Assembly (NCBI GenBank): GCA_015698045.1
Contig: BLAL01000216.1
Span: 62,001 to 126,000, forward strand
Origin: Rhizophagus clarus
Taxonomy: Eukaryota > Glomeromycota > Glomeromycetes > Glomerales > Glomeraceae
Direction: 5' to 3'
DNA: 64,000 nucleotides
Within the stretch, counting starts at the first letter, position 1; each line of letters starts with the position of its first letter. Below are positions 23,481 through 35,933 of this stretch, piece by piece. The position numbers and the translations under genes are program-made. Under the pieces are notes generated by a model that made no database searches, had not been told where the DNA came from, and was given only the letters and a program-made list of their open reading frames with translations.

Positions 23481-23649
23481 TCTTAACACTCTTATTAATA
23501 TATTTTTCCAATGTATTTCTTCTCATTAACATCCTAAACAATGTTCTACTATCGAGTTTTTTACTTTATTTGTTTTTCTAAAAAATAAATACAAAGGTAC
23601 ATTTTTTGTTGAAATTTTTTTTTCCATCCTGTTAACACTCTTACTAATA

Positions 23650-23935
23650 TTTTTTTCTAATATGTTTCTTCCTACTAACATTCCTACTAACAATGTTCTA
23701 CTGTTAAACATTTTTTATTTCTTACTTTTACTAACACTTCTACTAACATTAACACTAACATTAATACTTATACTTTATATTTTTTTTATTAACGTTCTTT
23801 TTCTACTTCTACTAACTTTCATACTAACATTAATACTAACACTTTCTAAAATTTTTTTATTAACATTTCTTTTCTTTTGCTAACACTTTTACTAATATTC
23901 ATACTAACATCTCTATTACTAATATTTTACTTTCT
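23650..23935. repeat. ACTAACATT minisatellite
   Basis: Short units of the type ACTAACATT and ACTAACACTT are repeated irregularly about 20 times. The complement of this motif (TTAGTATTG, GTTAGTATT) builds the array at 48185-49020. A hydrophobic Leu/Thr-rich open frame here is just the translated repeat. Confidence 0.75.
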
Positions 23936-24589
23936 TTCAAATTAAATAGATATAATGAAATGAAAACAAGCAAACAAGTAAACATTAATTGTAAATAAAT
24001 TATGATTTGTGTAAAGAGTAGTGAATTTTTTTTATAATATTTTTTGTATAATATTTTTTTTATTATTGATTGAAAATATAAATAAAACTTTTAGTAATTA
24101 CAATTAAATAAATTAAATTACTTTTAAATTATAATTGTATTTAAATTATAAATCTACTACTATTAATACCCCCATAAATACTATACTTTTCAGCTATCTG
24201 ATATGTGTGAAAATTATAAAATTATGCTTATATTTTAAATACAAATAGGATACATATCGGGTATATATAGGATACTTATTAGCACTATCCAATAAGTGTA
24301 TAATATCTGTCTGATATTTTTTTAAAATATATCAGATACCCAATAAATCTATGATATGTAACCGATATTTAACTATTCAATATATATGAGATATGTATAT
24401 TATATGTCACCGATTTTCTGCATCTGACGGGTACATATTGGATACCTGATATATGTAGTATTATTAAATAACATACACATATTATATTTCACACATATCA
24501 GATACATATCAAGTACCTGATATTTACCTGATATGTACCTGATAGTATCGATTTTGACCAGTGAATGTTAAGATTTATCAAGGATTGAC

Positions 24590-26054
24590 CATTTTTTAAC
24601 TTGCGATTCTGTTATTTTTATGGCCCAAGAGGTGTACAGTTAGCTTTAGTTACTACTTTGAAAGATCTGATCTGCTTGTGAGAGGAAGAATTATTATCTA
24701 AAGAAAATTTCTTAAATGGTTTCTTGGTAGAGTGAAAAGATGGAATAGAGTGTCAGCACTAGGATAATTTTACGTTATTCTACATTTGCTTACTCAAGAT
24801 TCTTCTGAACAGCACGTCACAAGTTGCAAAATAACCTATGAGTAATCTCATGCCATTTTGCTATTTGACTATTTTAAATGATTGTAAATTACTGTCTATT
24901 AAGAATTGATTTGATGAGCTATTGGAAAAAAGTAATTCTGTGAATATGTCTGCAGGAATATTAATGATGACAGCCTGAAACTTCTCATGCTATTTTTGTT
25001 TTGTTAAGCTCCAAAAGGCAGGGTATCATCAGACAGGAAGAGATCTGAAGGAAACTATCCAATCACTTTGATTATAAGCCTTTAAATAATTGTGATTGGA
25101 TATGAGTTGAACCCTTGCTGTTAAGTATTTTTTCTGCACTCATATGCTGACAGATATCACTTTACTCCACTTGTTAAGTTGAGTGAAAAGTTTGTAATTG
25201 TTCCATTTGGCTGGAATATTATATATTATGAAGTCTAGCATAAGGTTTTATTCGTTTAGGTCAGGCTGGTATCCTGTAATAATAAATTCATTTTCTTCTG
25301 GACTGACTTTCTCTTTATCTTTTTTGTTGGTAAATGATGCAACTTTATCATCACTTATGCTAGGATGTTTGTCAAGAAAAGAAGAGCCCAATATTGTACA
25401 ATCAAAAGCAGAATCAGGTGATACAGTTGAAGATTGTGGTTAGCTGTTTTCCTTCAAGAATATTTGTTTCTCCGTAATCTTTGCTTGTCTCTTCAATTTT
25501 TTCTTTTGATTTTTGGTCAAAACTAATGATCAAGAGGTAGATTATTCAGCAGCATTAGGCAAGTCAGTACAAGATGGTATGCTCAAAATGGCCTTTGATT
25601 GGTATGTACTGTCAGTATCTATTTCTATATTTAGTAGATTATCAGCATTATCCATGCATTTGGATTTTCCTTTGTCTGTCGCTTCCTTGAGTGCTAATTA
25701 GTATACCTTATTGATTTCATCAATCTTATTCTTAACATCACATGCAACTATATCAAGTGCTGGAAAAACAAAAGATTTTAAAAAGAATGCAGAAGCCCAG
25801 TGACTAAGGGTAGCGAACATAGAAACTGTAACTACATATTATATAAAAGTGTTGGGTTTGACTTCTCATATATTTGTATTTATTCTATAGTCATGTAAAC
25901 ATTCAAATATATCAGCTGTTGCAGGTATGGCCACTGTTATGCCTTCAAGCAGGTGAGGTAAAGTAGTAATAATATTGCAGGAAAAAGTAGTTAGTTTTAT
26001 CTTTAACCTATCAGAGAACTCTTTTTTTATAGCTTCTACTTGTGCTAAGTCCAT
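24590..26054 (-). pseudogene. Decayed protein of an unidentified repeat family
   Basis: Read on the minus strand from an ATG at 26054, one frame keeps protein-like character for about 1.4 kb although it is broken in many places. It starts MDLAQVEAIKKEFSDRLKIK and later has SHWASAFFLKSFVFP, a Lys-rich stretch (TKNQKKKLKRQAKITEK) and a block with SDWIVSFRSLPV and EKFQAVIINIPADI. It looks like an old copy of a multi-copy element protein rather than a host gene. Its downstream end is cut at 24568 by the large inverted-repeat element. The family was not identified. Confidence 0.5.
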
Positions 26055-26742
26055 TTTTGCTAAGATAAGGTGAGGTTAGTTATAGCAAAAATGTTTGAAA
26101 TACTGGAAAAATAATAAATTTTTTCCAATAAAAATTTGGGTGAATGATCAGCGGAAAAGTTATTGATTTATTCTGCAGCCCAAATATATAAATTTAAATT
26201 AATTTACAAATTATATATATAAATTTGTAATTTGTATATTTGGATTTGGGAAGCAGCCAAAATGTACAAACTAATTTGGGATTTACTTAAAGTAATTTGG
26301 ATGGCATCTATACTCTAAACACCTTTTACAAATAATATATAATGAAATATATTTTTAGTAATAACTTAGCCAATATTGATGCTAGAAATATGATTTTACT
26401 ACCATTAGATTCATCTTAACAAGACAAATTCAATGGTAGTAAGATTATTAACATCCAATTGCTGGATCACTTAAACGCTGGAGTATTTTGGTTAAGGAAT
26501 TTTAAAAAAAAACCCTGTAATACGCAACTTTTGGGGGACTTTACTATATATATAAAACGCTGGGAGGATGTTCGGGGTCCTAAAATAAGTTGAAAAATCA
26601 ATATGGTAATTTCGCATGTGGCTGATGTGGCTGATAAAACTTAACGTTTGTGTAATACAAATTGAGGATTTGAAAAATTATTCCCCTTTCACAAACTTTT
26701 ATAAAGCTTGGTATTCATTCTGAGCGGACCATACCACTCAAA
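26055..26742. other. Upstream flank of SPT20 with a hairpin
   Basis: This contains an imperfect palindrome at about 26176-26250 (CCCAAATATATAAATTT against AAATTTGTATATTTGG-type arms). It also has an 18-mer TGTGGCTGATGTGGCTGA (26617-26634) that recurs exactly at 23055-23072. The last 150 bp are likely the SPT20 promoter and leader. No gene. Confidence 0.45.
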
Positions 26743-29700
26743 ATGCCAGGCGAAACTTCGAATAGCCAATCAAACTTCAATAAGCAGGAAGTTTCTCTGT
26801 ACGCTCACTTATACGAAAAATATGTCGAAATTAAAAATGTTGTAAGTATTTTGTTATTCTTTTTAAGTGAACATTCATAGTCTCTTGTTGCTGTACTTTT
26901 ATTTTATAGTGAAATTTTATTTTATTAGGATGGTACGGTCGAAATAACTCCAGACAAATATAATTGGCATAACGGTAAGTTATTAATGAAAAAATTAAAT
27001 ATTTCCTCGTTTCAGTTTGAACTTAAATACTATTTTTAGGCGGTGTCGTACTTGAATACGTCGACTGTCGCCCTCAACCTACTTGTTCGGGCAAAAGAAT
27101 CTTATTGAGACAAAATACAGCCTCTCTCTGGGACGATGTATTAAGAATTAACCAGGATGCAGGAGGCACCTTGACACAAGAAATGGCGATCCAAGTTGAG
27201 TCACAATTGCTGGTAAAGTGGAAGTACCCTAATAATTATCGTAAATATTATAATTCATGGTAAAAATATGATAATTATATTTTATTATAGCTGGCCATGC
27301 ATCCTACAATCGACTTGGATCCAAACTCGACGTTACAAGGCATGAAGAGATATGATCCTGAGGACGGACCAGTGGAACCGGTATATCGCGAGCTTAAAAC
27401 GAGGAAGCGTAAGTTAAACTCATACGAGCTCGAACAAGAAGCGGCCAAAAAAGCTAAGAAAGAACAGATGATGTTTATGATGGACGAGGTAACTTTTCCG
27501 TCTTATGCACGATTGCGTATTGTATAAATAATAAGCTTATTTAGTCGTTTGTTTTAGCGACATGGAAGAGAATTTAAGCCTACGTTTAAGCTTCTCCCTT
27601 ATTTCAAGAGAAATAGGAATAAAGTTTCTACTGTCGGTAAAGGTAAACAGCGTGCTGACACTGAGGTCGAACAAGGTATGCACACGATTATTTGTTTGAA
27701 CTTCATAAATGGTAATAATATAACCACACCTTGTTATATTCATATAGGTCGAGGCTCGACTAAAAAGTCGGGCCGAAAACTCGTCCGACAATTAAGATTT
27801 GAGCGCAGCTTTACTGACGCGAGTGGTTGGTTTCTTGTTAAAAATTTTTTTTTCTTTTTTTTGGTATTAAATAATTGATAATTAAATAAAATAACATTTC
27901 TTAGATAAGACATGTAAGATTTTTACATTACTTAATATATATCAAGATGCTAACGGACAACACGAAGCAATATGCCACTCGCTTAATGAAAAAGACCTTC
28001 GCGACGAAGGTAAGTATAATAGTTTTATGCAAACGATAAATGCGATGAGTGAAAGCAAAGAATATAAATTAGATGATAGTCGAGCCACATTTAGGTATTT
28101 AATTTTTTTTTTTTTTTATTTTAATAATAAATTGTTATTTATAATTCTTTGTTATTTTTTTAAAATTTAGAAACGAACTCGGGAATACTGAAGCTTACAA
28201 AGCTTTTATAAAGTCTTTTGTTGTTCTTTACTCGATCGATAATAATTTAAAATATGATTCTGAGAGAGTTGATAAAGTTCCGGTCGAAATGCTGACTGAA
28301 GTAACGACTGAATTGACAAGTCCGCAAACGGAAAATAAGTTTGATAACATGCCACCTTACGAAATCATCGAATTTTTATGTCAGCAACCGGACGCTGGGA
28401 TGACAAGTTCAAATGAAGGAGTCAAGGACTTATCCGTTGCTGACCTATACAACGCTGCAGCAAAGAAGGCTTTGCAAGCCAAGCCACTCGTAAATGCACC
28501 AGTAAATCAGGATCAAAACCTTATGTCACCACCACAAAGGCGAAGAAATTCTCAACGAAGACAGACGACGACAACTCAAGCACAAGCATCAACTCCTAAT
28601 TCGCAATTCCTGATACAATCAGGGAACCAAACGCCCGTGCAACAACAAATCCCGCAGGCACAAATCCAACCACAAGTAATGACGACTTCACAATCTCCAA
28701 GTCAAAGGCCAATACAAAGTCCAGCTCTAATTCAGCCAAATTTCCCGGGTCAAGTGCCACAATCGTCAACTGATGGAACTCGTTCAATTCAACAAATTCC
28801 TATTGCGGTTCCTATCCAGCTTCCAAATACTCAAATGTCGTTACAGCCTGTTCAATTAATGCAAGGACAGGGTGTACAACCCAACGTCCGACAAGGACGA
28901 CCAATAGGCCCTGTGCGAATTGTACAAGGTATTCCAAACCTCACACATGCCGCTCAAGTAAATGCAAGATCTGTTACCAATCAAAGTGTTGCCCAAGGAA
29001 CAACAATTCAAAATACGATTACAAGTCCATCAATGCAAAAAGGTGTTCCAATTAGGAGAACAACACAAGGACAATCGCAACAAATGAATGTTCCAGCACA
29101 ACAAACTGCGCCAATGAACATTTCACCTCAAGCAAATTCTTCTCAAATGAGTCAAGTAACGCAAATCAATATTCAGCAACCTGACCCAAGAGTTACTCAG
29201 TTGAATATACAAAACCAGATCAATCAAGTACAATCGGCTGCACAAATAAATATTCCAACACAAGTTACAGATCAGATCAATATACAACAAACACAGACAA
29301 CACCGAGGATTAATCCCGGACGAGTCACTCCTCAGATAAATTCACATCAAGCACGGTCTACGCCCCAAATTAATATTCCCGCTCAAGTATCTGATCAAAT
29401 GCAGACTACCCCACGCATTAATCCAGCACGGATCCCACAAGCGAATGGCACCGACCAAATAAATGTCCATATTCTTCAGATGAATCAGCGAATGAATCCT
29501 CGAATAATGCAACAAACTGACCAAAATGTTTCTGTTCAACGAAATAATATTAATCGGCCTCCACTCAACATTCAACAACAACAACTTATTCAACAGCAAA
29601 TCGCAGCTATGCGAATGCCAGGTATTAATACTCCTAACGGATTTATCAGACGCCCAGTAATGAATATGCAAGGATCGATGCAAGGATCGATGCAACAACC

Positions 29701-30001
29701 ATTTGTGCAAGTAGGACAAAGCATAATCCCGATACAAGGCCAGTTGTTGCCAGGACAGCAGCAAAATGGTATTGGGCCACAAGCGCGCCCACAAATAATA
29801 CGAATGGCAAATCCCATATTTATACGGCAAAACATGGCAGCTGGCGTGCCAATGATTCAACAACAAATGGCGGCGCAGCAATTAGGTGTTCTGAATGGAG
29901 GTCAATGGATTTTTCAGCAAAACCAAAGCCAACCACTTCAGCAACCACAAAATCCTCAAAATCATTGGAACAGTAATGGTAATGCTAATGGTAAACAATA
30001 A
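26743..30001 (+). CDS. SPT20: SAGA complex subunit SPT20-like protein
   Basis: SPT20 holds together the SAGA histone acetyltransferase/coactivator complex in the nucleus. Eight exons (26743-26841, 26929-26974, 27040-27212, 27291-27488, 27558-27675, 27748-27825, 27905-28094, 28171-30001) give 910 residues. The N-terminal SPT20 domain (about residues 18-125) shows GGVVLEYVDCRP, RILLRQNTASLWDDV and LTQEMAIQVESQLLLAMHPT. A Lys-rich linker follows, then a second folded region to about residue 350. The last 500 residues are Gln/Asn/Pro-rich with many QINIQ-type steps, as expected of a coactivator tail. The donor after exon 6 (GTTGGT, or GTGGTT 5 bases upstream) is unusual, so that junction may be off by one codon. 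Most SPT20 proteins are shorter at the C-terminus. Confidence 0.88.
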
Positions 30002-30416
30002 AAAAATTTTTTTCTCGTTTAAAAAGATGAAAACAATTTTGAGATAAATGAATTAGTGGTAGGAGTTAATTATGTAATATAATTTATTGAGAAGATAACC
30101 CGCTATTGCAACAATCGTTAAAGGCGGTAAATTTCTTCTGGATTCTGTAAATATTTTTTTTGTGTATTACGTTGATTTTATACTTGTGGGCTTAAATGTC
30201 AACAAGGAGTGTATGTATATATAAACAAATTAAATTTTTGTGTATACGAATGACATACACAATCATACATGTTAGTGTTTTTAGATTGGGAGAGTAATAT
30301 TACTCTTCTGTGTCTCCATAAGTAATATGAACCTTTTTATTTGCTATCTCAATAGAAAAGAAAATGTAAATCCCAGTTTATCTTAATTAATTATTAAACT
30401 AAATAAGTTTCTAACT
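30002..30416. other. Convergent 3' gap between SPT20 and ICln gene
   Basis: AT-rich with no gene. It holds the 3' untranslated regions of both neighbours by position. Confidence 0.5.
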
Positions 30417-31410
30417 TCATTTATTGTCTTCTTCAGCATCTTGAAACATTTCATCATAATCATTCTGTGGATGCGGTGTAGTTGTATCATTAGTATTATT
30501 AGTTGGAATACTATCAATAACAGATTCTAAATATGCTAACGAAGCCTAGTTAATTTAAAAGTGAATCAGCGAATTTGATTTGTCATGAAAAAAATAGAAA
30601 CGATAAGGAAATAAAATGATAATCACTCTGCCAATTTCACTTAATTCTTGCTCATCACTTGGAGCAGCAGTAAACCATTGATTATTATCGTCGTCATTAC
30701 CATTACCATAATAAAATTCATCATCAGGATCATCTTCATCCATAAACTCTTTATCTGGATGCAATGCCGCGCATTCAGATAGCGCTTCAAATATTGCGTC
30801 AACTTTTCAGGAATAAGTCATTAATTAGTAACCATCACTCATTCAATAAGCTAATTTAATTATTACAACATACGGGCACCGATATCGTCAGGAATGAATT
30901 TAAGTTCTGTTGTGATATCTTCCTCTTCATCATCTTCCTGTGATGTTGATGATATTAAAGGTTGTTGAGTTGAAGTTCCAGCAGAAATGTCAAATTTTTC
31001 GTTTAATTGTGTATAAATACATGGACCAGTACTGTCTAATGCTTGCTGTCTTGATATAGCATGTATTATTATAGTAGGATAATCGATTGCGAGTCCTGTA
31101 TTTGTGTCCCAGGAGTAAAAATACAATTTGCTTCTCATAATTAATCAAAGTCGAATACTGTTAGTAATGGATAGTCTTAAGAAGAAGTCGTAACGAGTAT
31201 TCATAATTATACCATTTACCTTTCTGTTACCCATAATGTTCCTTTGCCTAAAATAGTGTCAGGAGCTGGGGGAGTAAATCGTACGTAAACATTATGTTGT
31301 ATATGACGAGCAATCGGCCCTATTATAGCGTCAGGAGAATTCTGTTGTAAATGCCGTGCTTCTTCACGTGTAATTACAGTTGGCGGTGTTGAAAGTAAGG
31401 TTATTGCCAT
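30417..31410 (-). CDS. CLNS1A: Methylosome subunit pICln
   Basis: pICln binds Sm proteins and, with the PRMT5 methylosome, chaperones spliceosomal snRNP assembly. Four exons (31220-31410, 30874-31133, 30627-30802, 30417-30545) give 251 residues. The PH-like domain has GKGTLWVTER, LYFYSWDTNTGLAIDYPTI, HAISR and CIYTQLNEKF, and ends ELKFIPDD then IFEALSECAALHPD, all hallmarks of the family. Acidic tracts (SQEDDEEEDI and EFMDEDDPDDEFYYG) are also typical. The start MAITLLSTPP at 31410 was chosen over an upstream in-frame ATG at 31515, because the latter would add a hydrophobic stretch unlike the family and leave no promoter. Divergent from the Notchless gene. Confidence 0.92.
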
Positions 31411-31542
31411 AATTTTACTTTTTGAATCAAAATATAATACAGAGACATATGCCAATACCGGACTTTTTAATAAATAATTCAGAATAAATTTGATTGGCCA
31501 AAAAATTATCGACATTTGATTATCTTACAATTCCCTCCAAGT
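31411..31542. promoter_or_regulatory. Shared upstream region of ICln and Notchless genes
   Basis: A 132-bp spacer between divergent starts; no further motif could be assigned. A bidirectional promoter is inferred. Confidence 0.35.
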
Positions 31543-33709
31543 ATGGCTACTCAAGGGCCGCCAAGGAAAAAAGTAAAGAAACTCGATACTATTATAAATG
31601 AAGACATTAATAAAAATATAAAAGAAGAGAATTTAGGGACTGTCATTGCTCAATTAAAATCTACTGATGGTGAAATTATCGATGCACCTTTAAGTTTACC
31701 TGCCAATGTTACTCCTGAACAACTGGAATTATTAGTCAATCAATTGTTATTAAATGTAAGCAGTCAAGTTGTCTATTCGGTTTAAATTGAATTAAATTGA
31801 TGATTTTTTACAGGACGAACCGCTTCCTTATGCATTTTCTGTCGATGATAAAGAGATAACCAGTACACTTTATAAAGATATTATCCAAGGATTAAAAAAA
31901 TCAACGGAAGATATTTTAACTATCGTCTATCAACCACAAGCTATATTTCGTGTTCGAGCTGTGACTCGTTGTACTTCTACATTAAGTGGTAATTACATCT
32001 TTTTAAAGCTAATTTACTAAATTTAAATTTAATATTCTTATACAGAATTTCCTCAATCAACAGGACATAATGATGCTATCCTATCGGTTAGCTTTAGCCC
32101 TGATGGCACTCAACTTGCCACTGGATCAGGTACTTGAGATAAATAAATTGCTTTACGGTAAAATGTCTCTCATTTTATCCATGTTCAATTAGGTGATATG
32201 ACTGTAAGAGTATGGGATCTCAACACGGAAACACCTCATTTTACATGCAAAGGTTATTTGTTTAAATGTTTTATAATTTTGTATTTTTTTTTTTTCTGAT
32301 AATCCTTATGAACACTTAAAGATTTTTCTATCGTTTCAAAAAATAATTGCTAATAATGAATTTGATCCATTTATAGGCCATACAAATTGGGTTTTGTGTA
32401 TCTCTTGGTCTCCAAATGGTAGATTATTAGCTTCTGGAAGTATGGATAAAACGGTTAGATTATGGATTCCGTCAACAGGAAAGCCATTAGGCGATCCATT
32501 AAGAGGACATACACAATGTATAACTTGTTTGGCATGGGAACCACAACATCTGTATGTATACAATTCCCTTTTATATTTAAAGTATAGTTCTGTTCATACA
32601 ATTGATTTCTTCTACATCGTCATTAAGGAATCCTAAATGCAATCGATTTGCATCGTCATCAAAAGATGGTACGATTAGAATATGGGATACAATATTACGG
32701 CGTGTTATAATGACAATGTCGCAACATACTTCAGCTGTTACATGTATAAAATGGGGAGGCGATGGGTTACTTTATTCTTCTAGTCGGGATAAAACAATTA
32801 AGGTTTGGGATGCTATTCAAGGAAAGCTTGTCAGAACTTTAGAAGGTCATGGTCATTGGGTTAATACTATGGCATTAAGCACTGATTTTGTATTAAGGAC
32901 TGGTGCTTTTGATCATACCGGCAAAATTCCGAGAGATGAAAATGAAGGTAAATTTTTATATTATGAATATGTTTATAGGTAACATAATTAACAAGTCTAT
33001 TTGTTGATAGCACAAGAGTGGGCTTTATCTAGATATAAAGTTGCAGTGGGTAATAAACCAGAACGTTTAGTTTCTGGTAGCGACGATTTTACAATGCTTT
33101 TTTGGGAACCAAGCACGAATAAAAAACCAGTTGCTAGATTAACAGGTCATCAAAAATTAGTTAATCATGTTAGTTTTTCACCGGATGGACGCTTAATTGC
33201 TAGTGCAAGTTTTGATAATTCTGTAAAACTTTGGGACGGTTTAACTGGAAAGTGAGTAAATATTACGTTCATACACCTAATGATATTATTTATTATATTT
33301 ACATTTTGTTTATTACATATAGGTTTATTGTTTCATTAAGAGGTCATGTCTGTCCTGTATATCAAGTTTGTTGGTCTTCTGACAGTAGATTGCTTGTAAG
33401 TGCCAGTAAAGATAGCACTATAAAGATTTGGGATTTAAAATCTAAGAAGATTAAGTTAGATTTGCCAGGCCATTTGGATGAAGTACGTAACGATATTATT
33501 AAATGGGTTTATTTTATTGAGATGCACAACTTAATACTTATTTTGTCTTTACAGGTGTTCAGTGTAGATTGGAGTCCAAGTGGAGAAAAAGTTGCAAGTG
33601 GTGGTAAAGATCGACAATTAAAGATGTAAGTTCATGAAATTTTATTGGCTAGGTATATAAATAATATTAATTTCGCTTTTTTAAAATTTTTTTTAGATGG
33701 AGAAATTAA
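31543..33709 (+). CDS. NLE1: Notchless/RSA4 WD40 ribosome assembly factor
   Basis: This protein sits on pre-60S particles and is pulled off by the AAA-ATPase Rea1/Midasin. Ten exons (31543-31755, 31814-31988, 32046-32129, 32193-32252, 32377-32551, 32628-32947, 33011-33251, 33323-33482, 33555-33625, 33697-33709) give 503 residues (yeast RSA4 515). The N-terminal NLE domain (about 28-100, with LSLPANVTPEQLELLVNQLL) carries the acidic loop FSVDDKEITS that should contact the Midasin MIDAS domain. Eight WD40 repeats follow, with motifs such as VRVWDLNT, VRLWIPST, IKVWDAIQGK, VKLWDGLTGK and IKIWDLKSK. The insertion around IPRDENEAQEWALSRY is typical of Notchless. The last exon has just IWRN and the stop. 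Confidence 0.96.
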
Positions 33710-33860
33710 TATTATAATAGAAATACTATTTTTCAGAGTTACAATTTATTGTCATTTTCACTCAATTCAGATCTAAATATTACATAGCAAAAAAAAAGTG
33801 GCGAAATAAGACTTTATATTAAATAAAATATCGAGATGGTTATCTGAACGGAAAAAAAAT

Positions 33861-35674
33861 TTACCTTTCATACAATTTTTGAAATGAAGATCCTATCTCG
33901 TTAATCATATCAGAAGTTTGTACTGAACGTCCAAATTTCTTAAAAGCAGAACGGGAACATTCTCTCGTAATGGTACATGCAGCATAACTAGCCAACATTG
34001 GAACTTCAGAAGGTGATATTAAATTATCATGTCTTCAGTTTACGGATCGAATTGAATAAAAATCATAATGGAAAGAGTTAAGAGATTTGATTTAGTGGTA
34101 TGTACTAGAGAATTTGCATTTGCAAAACTCACTGCCAAAGTTTATTATGATAAGCCGAACCCCAGGCCATAAATGTGGCAATAAGTCCAGTGAGAATATC
34201 TCCTTGTCCACCACATCGTTTAAGTCCTCCTTCGGTATCAACCTTGAATACTTTTCAAATAACTTGTAAATTAATGTAAATATAATAAACGCTAATTTCA
34301 CACATAAATACCTTCATTTCCATTGGAGATTAAATCGTATTGTCCTTTCTGGACGATCGTTACTCCATCAAAAGCTTGACTTAATAACCCAGCCATTTTA
34401 TCCTTGTGGTTGTCTTCGAAATTAATTTCCTAAGGATTAAAAGATATCATTCAACAAAATTTTACTGTGATTTTTTAACACACTATATTTTACCATTTAC
34501 CATTTCTTCACAAAGTCGTTTAAATTCAGCGACATTAGGCGTCAATATTGCTTTAGGATAACCCTTAATAATTTCCGGGTGATTTTGAATGAGATATAAA
34601 CCATCCTAAAGAAAACAATTAACGTAAATAAACATAATATGAAATACAACACGCTTAATATGATTGCATACTGCGTCAATGACAAGTGGTAAGTCTTTTT
34701 CTTTCGCCTTTGCAATAATACCCTTGGCGCATTCCAACATCATCTTATCCCTCGATAATCCAGGACCTACAACAATGACGTGTAATCTTGGTAACAGTTT
34801 TGCCACATTGTTTATTACTTCTTCTGAAGTCATGTCTGCGTCACTGTTAATAAACGAATAAGTAAATGAAAAGAAATTATATAGAACAAGGCAATTATAA
34901 TACCAACTCCGATCTACGCAAGTAAGGATGCACCATTAAATCTACATCAATAATCATTTCGTTAGATACATGGATCCGTACAATATAAAGTGGATTCATA
35001 ACCCAATCACGATATGCTGAGCCCCTAGATTAACAAAATCGGAAGCTCTGCTACCATTATCCAGTCTATTGAATTATCGTGATTGAATTATGAATACAAT
35101 ATATGAATATTCACTTAAACACATCAAAAATATAAAAAATATATTAATTAATACCGGGAGTATAGCTCTGAAAAAGATTATTTAAAAATCAATTTATAAT
35201 ATGTTTAAATTATAACAATAACAAATTGAATTTAATTACCTTAATTGCCACCGCCGCTGTTGGTTGACAGACTACGAAAGCCATATCAGCTCCCTTTTCG
35301 AAAGTCGAATTATTTATACCAAAGAGAGGTAGAATTTATGAAATAACAAGTGAATAGAACATGATTGACTTACAAGTTTCAAAGCTGAAAAAGAGCTAAA
35401 ATAAGGAGCACCTGTATATCTAAATTTTTCAAACGTGTCAATTATTGAAATGAACGAACAGAAGCATGTAAATGAAATATTTACTCATCGGAGCCACCGA
35501 TAACGCAGACTCTTCCTATAAGCGAATCGTTAATTTAGGATTATAAAAAACAGCTCAAATAGATCAGACTTCAAAAACAGACTTTAAAACGGGACCTGCT
35601 TGGCCCTTATGATACCCTGGAGAAAGCGGGGGAATTAATTGACGAATTTTATCAATTACTCGCATTGTTTCCAT
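33861..35674 (-). CDS. NAXD: ATP-dependent NAD(P)H-hydrate dehydratase
   Basis: This repair enzyme dehydrates S-NADHX and S-NADPHX back to NADH and NADPH using ATP. About eleven short exons were pieced together by homology of the product. The first is 35596-35674 ([16 protein letters not shown]), the next 35485-35515 ([10 protein letters not shown]), and the last ends at 33861. Family motifs in order are [61 protein letters not shown] and, most tellingly, [12 protein letters not shown] with the catalytic Asp. Some introns have weak donors (GTCCCG, GTTGGT, GTGTGA), so exact borders are less certain than for neighbours. The start at 35674 is the first ATG in frame; a further upstream mini-exon adding a mitochondrial signal is possible. 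Confidence 0.9.
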
Positions 35675-35933
35675 TGCTGGGTCTTTTTGATGATAATCGA
35701 CCTTTTATAAATTATAAAAGTCACATGTTGAAAATATTATTTGCAAATGACGAGACCCATTTAATTATACAATTTTTTTCGTAATGACGGAGTAACAATT
35801 TAAAGTTCATATGATTTAGAAAAAGAATTTTTCTAAATAGGAGATTCTTTTTATAATGAGCAGAATGAAACTTAATTTAAATTGATCACGATATTTAAAT
35901 AAAGTTACAAATTGGATGAGCCTAGACGGAATT

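Larger units (their letters stand above)
16503..24568. mobile_element. Large non-autonomous element with TCACTGGTCAAAAT ends
   Basis: The left end TCACTGGTCAAAATTAATTC and the right end (inward: TCACTGGTCAAAATCGATAC) are inverted repeats that stay similar for about 48 bp. Both arms are filled with short palindromic steps such as ATATCAGGTA and TACCTGATAT. The span is 8.07 kb, of which 3.39 kb is the inserted Tc1 element. The rest is AT-rich and carries no transposase. I could not find a convincing target duplication. The 5' CACTGG type ends would fit the hAT group, but that is inference. Confidence 0.6.

Noticed and set aside
23662-23883. Leu/Thr-rich frame resembling membrane segments
   Set aside because: It is the translated ACTAACATT minisatellite.
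28010-28094. GTAAGT at 28010 as an SPT20 splice donor
   Set aside because: The frame continues open with sensible sequence to 28094, where a second donor (AG then GTATTT) matches the next exon phase; taking the first donor breaks the frame.
29342-29881. Antisense frames of up to 179 codons over SPT20
   Set aside because: They are the complement of the Gln/Asn-rich coding tail; CAA/CAG repeats give long open antisense frames by composition.
31411-31515. Longer ICln start at 31515
   Set aside because: The added 35 residues are hydrophobic and unlike the family, and would leave only 27 bp before the Notchless start.
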